8,095 nt of DNA from an uncultured Burkholderiales bacterium (lineage in GTDB: Bacteria; Pseudomonadota; Gammaproteobacteria; Burkholderiales; Burkholderiaceae_C). Position 1 is the first letter of the stretch; each line of letters starts with the position of its first letter. Below the pieces are notes generated by a model. It saw only the letters and a program-made list of their open reading frames with translations, had not been told where the DNA came from and made no database searches. Shown piece by piece: positions 6,214-8,095 of the stretch. Made by a program: the position numbers and the translations under genes. The DNA lies in the NCBI GenBank assembly GCA_903953985.1, contig CAJBLW010000563.1, forward strand, positions 1 to 8,095. Direction: 5' to 3'.

Positions 6214-6933
6214 TTGCACCTGTCACCCGTCGCCCCTTTGCCGCAGCACATTGCCATCATCATGGACGGCAACCGCCGTTGGGCCAAAAAACGTTTCATG
6301 CCTGCGGCTTTGGGCCATGCAGCGGGCGCACAGCGGGTGCGGGACATCGTCAAAACCTGCGGTGAGATCGGCATCCCTCAACTGAGCCTGTTTGCCTTTA
6401 GCACCGAAAACTGGAAACGTCCTGAAGAGGAAATCAGCGGCCTCATGGGCTTGTTCACGACTTACCTGAAAAAGGAAATTCGCAACATGAACACCAACGG
6501 GGTACGGCTGAAGGTGCTGGGCGATACAGGCCGGTTTTCTCCCGCCTTGCAAGCCCTGATCGCCGATGCCCAAGCCCAAACGGCGAACAACGTGGTCATC
6601 ACCTTGAACATTTGCGCCAATTACGGCGGCCGCTGGGACATGCTACAGGCCACCAAAGCCTGGCAAAAGGCGCATCCGGACAAGCTTCTGGACACCCTCA
6701 CCGAAGAAGCCCTGGCCCCGTACCTGAGCACGGCCGACGCACCGGAAGTGGATTTGCTGATCCGCACAGGCGGGGAATCACGGGTGAGCAACTTCCTGCT
6801 CTGGCAAGCGGCTTACGCCGAAATGTTTTTCTGCGACGAGCTTTGGCCGGACTTCTCGCCCGCAACCCTGAGGCAGGCCCTGGCCTGGTTTGCCACGCGC
6901 GACCGGCGCTTTGGCTCTTCTGCCCCACTGTGA
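6214..6933 (+). CDS. uppS: Undecaprenyl diphosphate synthase family cis-prenyltransferase
   Basis: This enzyme condenses isopentenyl diphosphate onto farnesyl diphosphate to make the undecaprenyl carrier lipid of peptidoglycan and surface polysaccharides. The 239-residue protein has all key sites by comparison with E. coli UppS: IIMDGNRRWAKK (15-26) with catalytic D18, H35, FSTENWKRP (62-70) with N66 and W67, NYGGRWD (136-142), and RTGGESRVSNFLLWQ (184-198) with R184, R190 and S192, plus Mg2+-binding E203. The usual Gly of MDGNGRWA is Arg here (R21), a variant also known in other cis-prenyltransferases. The start is TTG with AAGAGAG eight bases upstream; no in-frame ATG is available before the catalytic motif. 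The neighbours are not those of the usual frr-uppS-cdsA-dxr cluster, so this may be a second paralogue. Product chain length cannot be read from sequence. Confidence 0.92.
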   Translation: MHLSPVAPLPQHIAIIMDGNRRWAKKRFMPAALGHAAGAQRVRDIVKTCGEIGIPQLSLFAFSTENWKRPEEEISGLMGLFTTYLKKEIRNMNTNGVRLKVLGDTGRFSPALQALIADAQAQTANNVVITLNICANYGGRWDMLQATKAWQKAHPDKLLDTLTEEALAPYLSTADAPEVDLLIRTGGESRVSNFLLWQAAYAEMFFCDELWPDFSPATLRQALAWFATRDRRFGSSAPL

Positions 6934-6952
6934 CACGGGGGCAGGTCCTGCT

Positions 6953-7501
6953 TCAAACGCTGGTTTCTACTTGGTGATGATCCACCTGCACCACCGTAGG
7001 CCGCCCCAAAATTTCCAGCAACACAGCCACCCTTTTGCTGGACACGTTGTGCACCAAACCTTCGATGGCACCCAATGCGGTGTGCTTCAGACGCACTTTT
7101 TGGCCCACCTTGAGATGGTTGAGTTCCTCGATCGTGGCCTGTTCGCGCACCTGTTCCATCTGACGAATCCGCTGAACCACATCACCCTGCAACAAGGCGG
7201 GCTCAAACCCAAATCGAACGATCGTGGTCACGCCTTTGGTGCTGCGCACAGCTGAAATGCTTTGCCCTAAACGGCCTGGTCGAAAGAAGAGGTAACGTGG
7301 AAACATCGGCTCAAACAGCGCAACCGGGCCTTGTTCGGTTTTTTTGAATTTTTTAAACAGCGGCAAATACACTTCAAACCCCTGTTGTTCCAGATTGGCG
7401 TGCGCCACGGCCTCTTGCCTGGGTTTGGTATAGGTCAAATACCAACGGTCAAGGGTTTGATTTTCAACGTCGCGGTGATCCAAATTGTTAATTCCGCTCA
7501 T
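6953..7501 (-). CDS. RfaH-like specialised NusG paralogue (transcription antiterminator)
   Basis: A 182-residue NusG-family protein. The NGN domain (about 19-116) begins RWYLTYTKPRQEAVAHANLE and contains LFEPMFPRYLFF (62-73) and STKGVTTIVRFG (87-98). These correspond closely to the EPLFPNYLFV and ATRGVSHFVRFG blocks of E. coli RfaH, more than to housekeeping NusG. A linker leads to a KOW domain (about 131-178, VGQKVRLKHTALGAIEGLV). RfaH proteins bind paused RNA polymerase at ops sites and suppress termination in long polysaccharide, LPS or secretion operons; the target here is unknown. No Shine-Dalgarno precedes the ATG. The gene converges on uppS, with 19 bp between the stop codons, and lies downstream of hns on the same strand, insulated by a terminator. 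Confidence 0.88.
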   Translation of the reverse strand: MSGINNLDHRDVENQTLDRWYLTYTKPRQEAVAHANLEQQGFEVYLPLFKKFKKTEQGPVALFEPMFPRYLFFRPGRLGQSISAVRSTKGVTTIVRFGFEPALLQGDVVQRIRQMEQVREQATIEELNHLKVGQKVRLKHTALGAIEGLVHNVSSKRVAVLLEILGRPTVVQVDHHQVETSV

Positions 7502-7518
7502 TAAGAATCGGTAGTTTT

Positions 7519-7524
7519 ATTATA
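7519..7524 (-). promoter_or_regulatory. -10 element TATAAT for the RfaH-like gene
   Basis: A perfect TATAAT on the minus strand, 17 bp upstream of the ATG. No good -35 lies at 16-19 bp (CCAACA at 19 bp is the nearest). The transcript would have a leader of only about 11 nt without a ribosome binding site. Confidence 0.5.
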
Positions 7525-7575
7525 AAAATGAATTGTATCGCCCTGTTGGGGGATCCGCTCAGAGGAGCGAACAGT

Positions 7576-7599
7576 AAAAACCCCGCCAATGCGGGGTTT
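7576..7599 (-). terminator. Rho-independent terminator of hns
   Basis: AAACCCCGC-ATTG-GCGGGGTTT forms a 9-bp perfect stem with a 4-nt loop, and on the minus strand it runs into TTTTT. It lies 75 bp after the hns stop codon and separates hns from the promoter of the RfaH-like gene. On the plus strand the stem is followed by only three T, so the minus-strand role is primary. Confidence 0.9.
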
Positions 7600-7673
7600 C
7601 GGGAACACACTCTGGAAATGGAGCCAGCTGTTGGAGCTCACATTTTCATGAGCCGTTCAAATGGCCGACCATT
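7600..7673. other. hns 3' untranslated region
   Basis: No gene is seen here. A small inverted repeat AAATGG-CCGA-CCATTT (7659-7674) touches the hns stop codon. It has no U-tract and no recognised role. Confidence 0.4.
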
Positions 7674-7973
7674 TCAGGCAATGACAAATGGCGTGCGGTC
7701 TTTGCCATCGATCCACTTGGGGGCTTTGCCGCGGCCGGTCCAGGTCTGGCCTGTCGCCGCATCACGGTACTTGGCAGCCACCTTGCTGGCGGACTTGACT
7801 GCGCCAGTTTTGCCGCCTCGGCCCGGGAAAATATCCTGGACTGTCAAACCATACTCAGCCGCCAATTCACGCACTTTTGAGACTGCGCTTGAAATTTCAT
7901 TTTGGCGGGCTTGAGCAATGGCCGATTCCAAAGCTTCACGCTGCTGCAATAATTCTTTATAAGTTTGTGACAT
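7674..7973 (-). CDS. H-NS family nucleoid-associated protein
   Basis: A 99-residue histone-like protein of the short H-NS type found in Bordetella, Burkholderia and relatives (BpH3 group). The N-terminal half (about 3-40) is a helical, heptad-like oligomerisation region. A basic Gly/Lys-rich linker (about 50-66) precedes the C-terminal DNA-binding domain KYRDAATGQTWTGRGKAPKW (68-87), where TGRGKAP is the conserved loop that enters the minor groove of AT-rich DNA. Such proteins silence AT-rich, often horizontally acquired genes and commonly repress their own promoter. The chosen ATG has GGAGTG seven bases upstream. The frame is open to 8018, but the added residues cross the promoter. A strong terminator follows. 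Several paralogues per genome are common, so no gene symbol is given. Confidence 0.93.
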   Translation of the reverse strand: MSQTYKELLQQREALESAIAQARQNEISSAVSKVRELAAEYGLTVQDIFPGRGGKTGAVKSASKVAAKYRDAATGQTWTGRGKAPKWIDGKDRTPFVIA

Positions 7974-8006
7974 GGTAAGCACTCCAATTAAAAATATGAA
8001 ACCATG

Positions 8007-8036
8007 AATATACAGCAAGTCGCGTGTTGATTTGAA
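8007..8036 (-). promoter_or_regulatory. Candidate hns promoter
   Basis: On the minus strand TTCAAA (8031-8036, four of six) and TATATT (8007-8012, five of six) are 18 bp apart. A start near 8000 would leave a leader of about 27 nt that contains the GGAGTG ribosome binding site. Confidence 0.45.
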
Positions 8037-8038
8037 AT

Positions 8039-8059
8039 AAAAAAGAAATATCCTTTTTT
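8039..8059. repeat. AT-rich dyad AAAAAAG-N7-CTTTTTT upstream of hns
   Basis: Perfect 7-bp arms (8039-8045 and 8053-8059) lie just upstream of the candidate -35. The A/T tracts suit an UP element or an H-NS self-binding site, but this is inference from position and composition. Confidence 0.4.
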
Positions 8060-8095
8060 AAATACCTCCGCAACGCGGCGTTATTTCGACAGACA
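8060..8095. other. Intergenic end of window with imperfect stem-loop
   Basis: AAATACCTCCGC-AAC-GCGGCGTTATTT (8060-8086) can pair over 12 positions with two mismatches. It may be the 3' hairpin of a gene outside the window, or a regulatory dyad. No gene is visible. Confidence 0.3.

Noticed and set aside
6934..6952. GCAG-GTC-CTGC hairpin between uppS and the RfaH-like gene as a bidirectional terminator
   Set aside because: The stem has only 4 bp and no U-tract on either strand.
7528..7914. Plus-strand open frame across the hns terminator and gene
   Set aside because: It runs antisense through the terminator hairpin and hns, and the product has no motif.
1..8095. Mobile elements, CRISPR arrays, toxin-antitoxin or phage-defence genes
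   Set aside because: No transposase, integrase, direct-repeat array, paired small toxin/antitoxin genes or defence domains were seen on either strand.

Overview
The window looks like a chromosomal core region of a betaproteobacterium, most likely Burkholderiales and probably Comamonadaceae (Limnohabitans/Rhodoferax-like). This rests on the order DUF2244 - coxB with a fused cytochrome c domain - ctaD, on a BioC-like gene divergent from comF, on a short H-NS of the Bordetella/Burkholderia type, and on the moderately high GC content. The genus is a guess. Coding density is high. I see no tRNA, rRNA, CRISPR array, insertion sequence or phage gene.

Left block (1-3454, all minus strand): a BioC-like methyltransferase homologue, then a DUF2244 membrane protein, then the aa3-type cytochrome c oxidase subunits II (coxB) and I (ctaD, cut by the window edge). 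The last three read as one respiratory operon. An inverted repeat and a candidate promoter lie between the methyltransferase gene and DUF2244.

Centre (3455-5941): a compact divergent region starts comF on the plus strand, probably from a leaderless transcript, followed by trmL (wobble-base tRNA 2'-O-methyltransferase). trmL converges on and overlaps by 10 bp a minus-strand MaoC-type hydratase gene. Upstream of that gene, on the same strand, is a conserved protein of unknown function with a coiled coil, a hydrophobic segment and a Cys/His-rich motif.

Right block (5942-8095): a 272-bp non-coding divergent region, a cis-prenyltransferase gene (UppS family, TTG start) that is not in the usual frr-uppS-cdsA-dxr setting, a convergent RfaH/NusG-type antiterminator gene, a strong Rho-independent terminator, and an H-NS-family nucleoid protein gene with an AT-rich upstream region. 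A lipid-carrier synthase, an RfaH-like factor and H-NS side by side suggest a link to surface polysaccharide expression. That link is inference only.

Most of the window is ordinary housekeeping sequence. The points most worth a second look are the possible second UppS with its RfaH/H-NS neighbours, the BioC-like protein lacking a recognisable SAM-binding motif I, the Cys/His hypothetical protein, and the leaderless comF promoter. I found no convincing wholly new multi-gene system.
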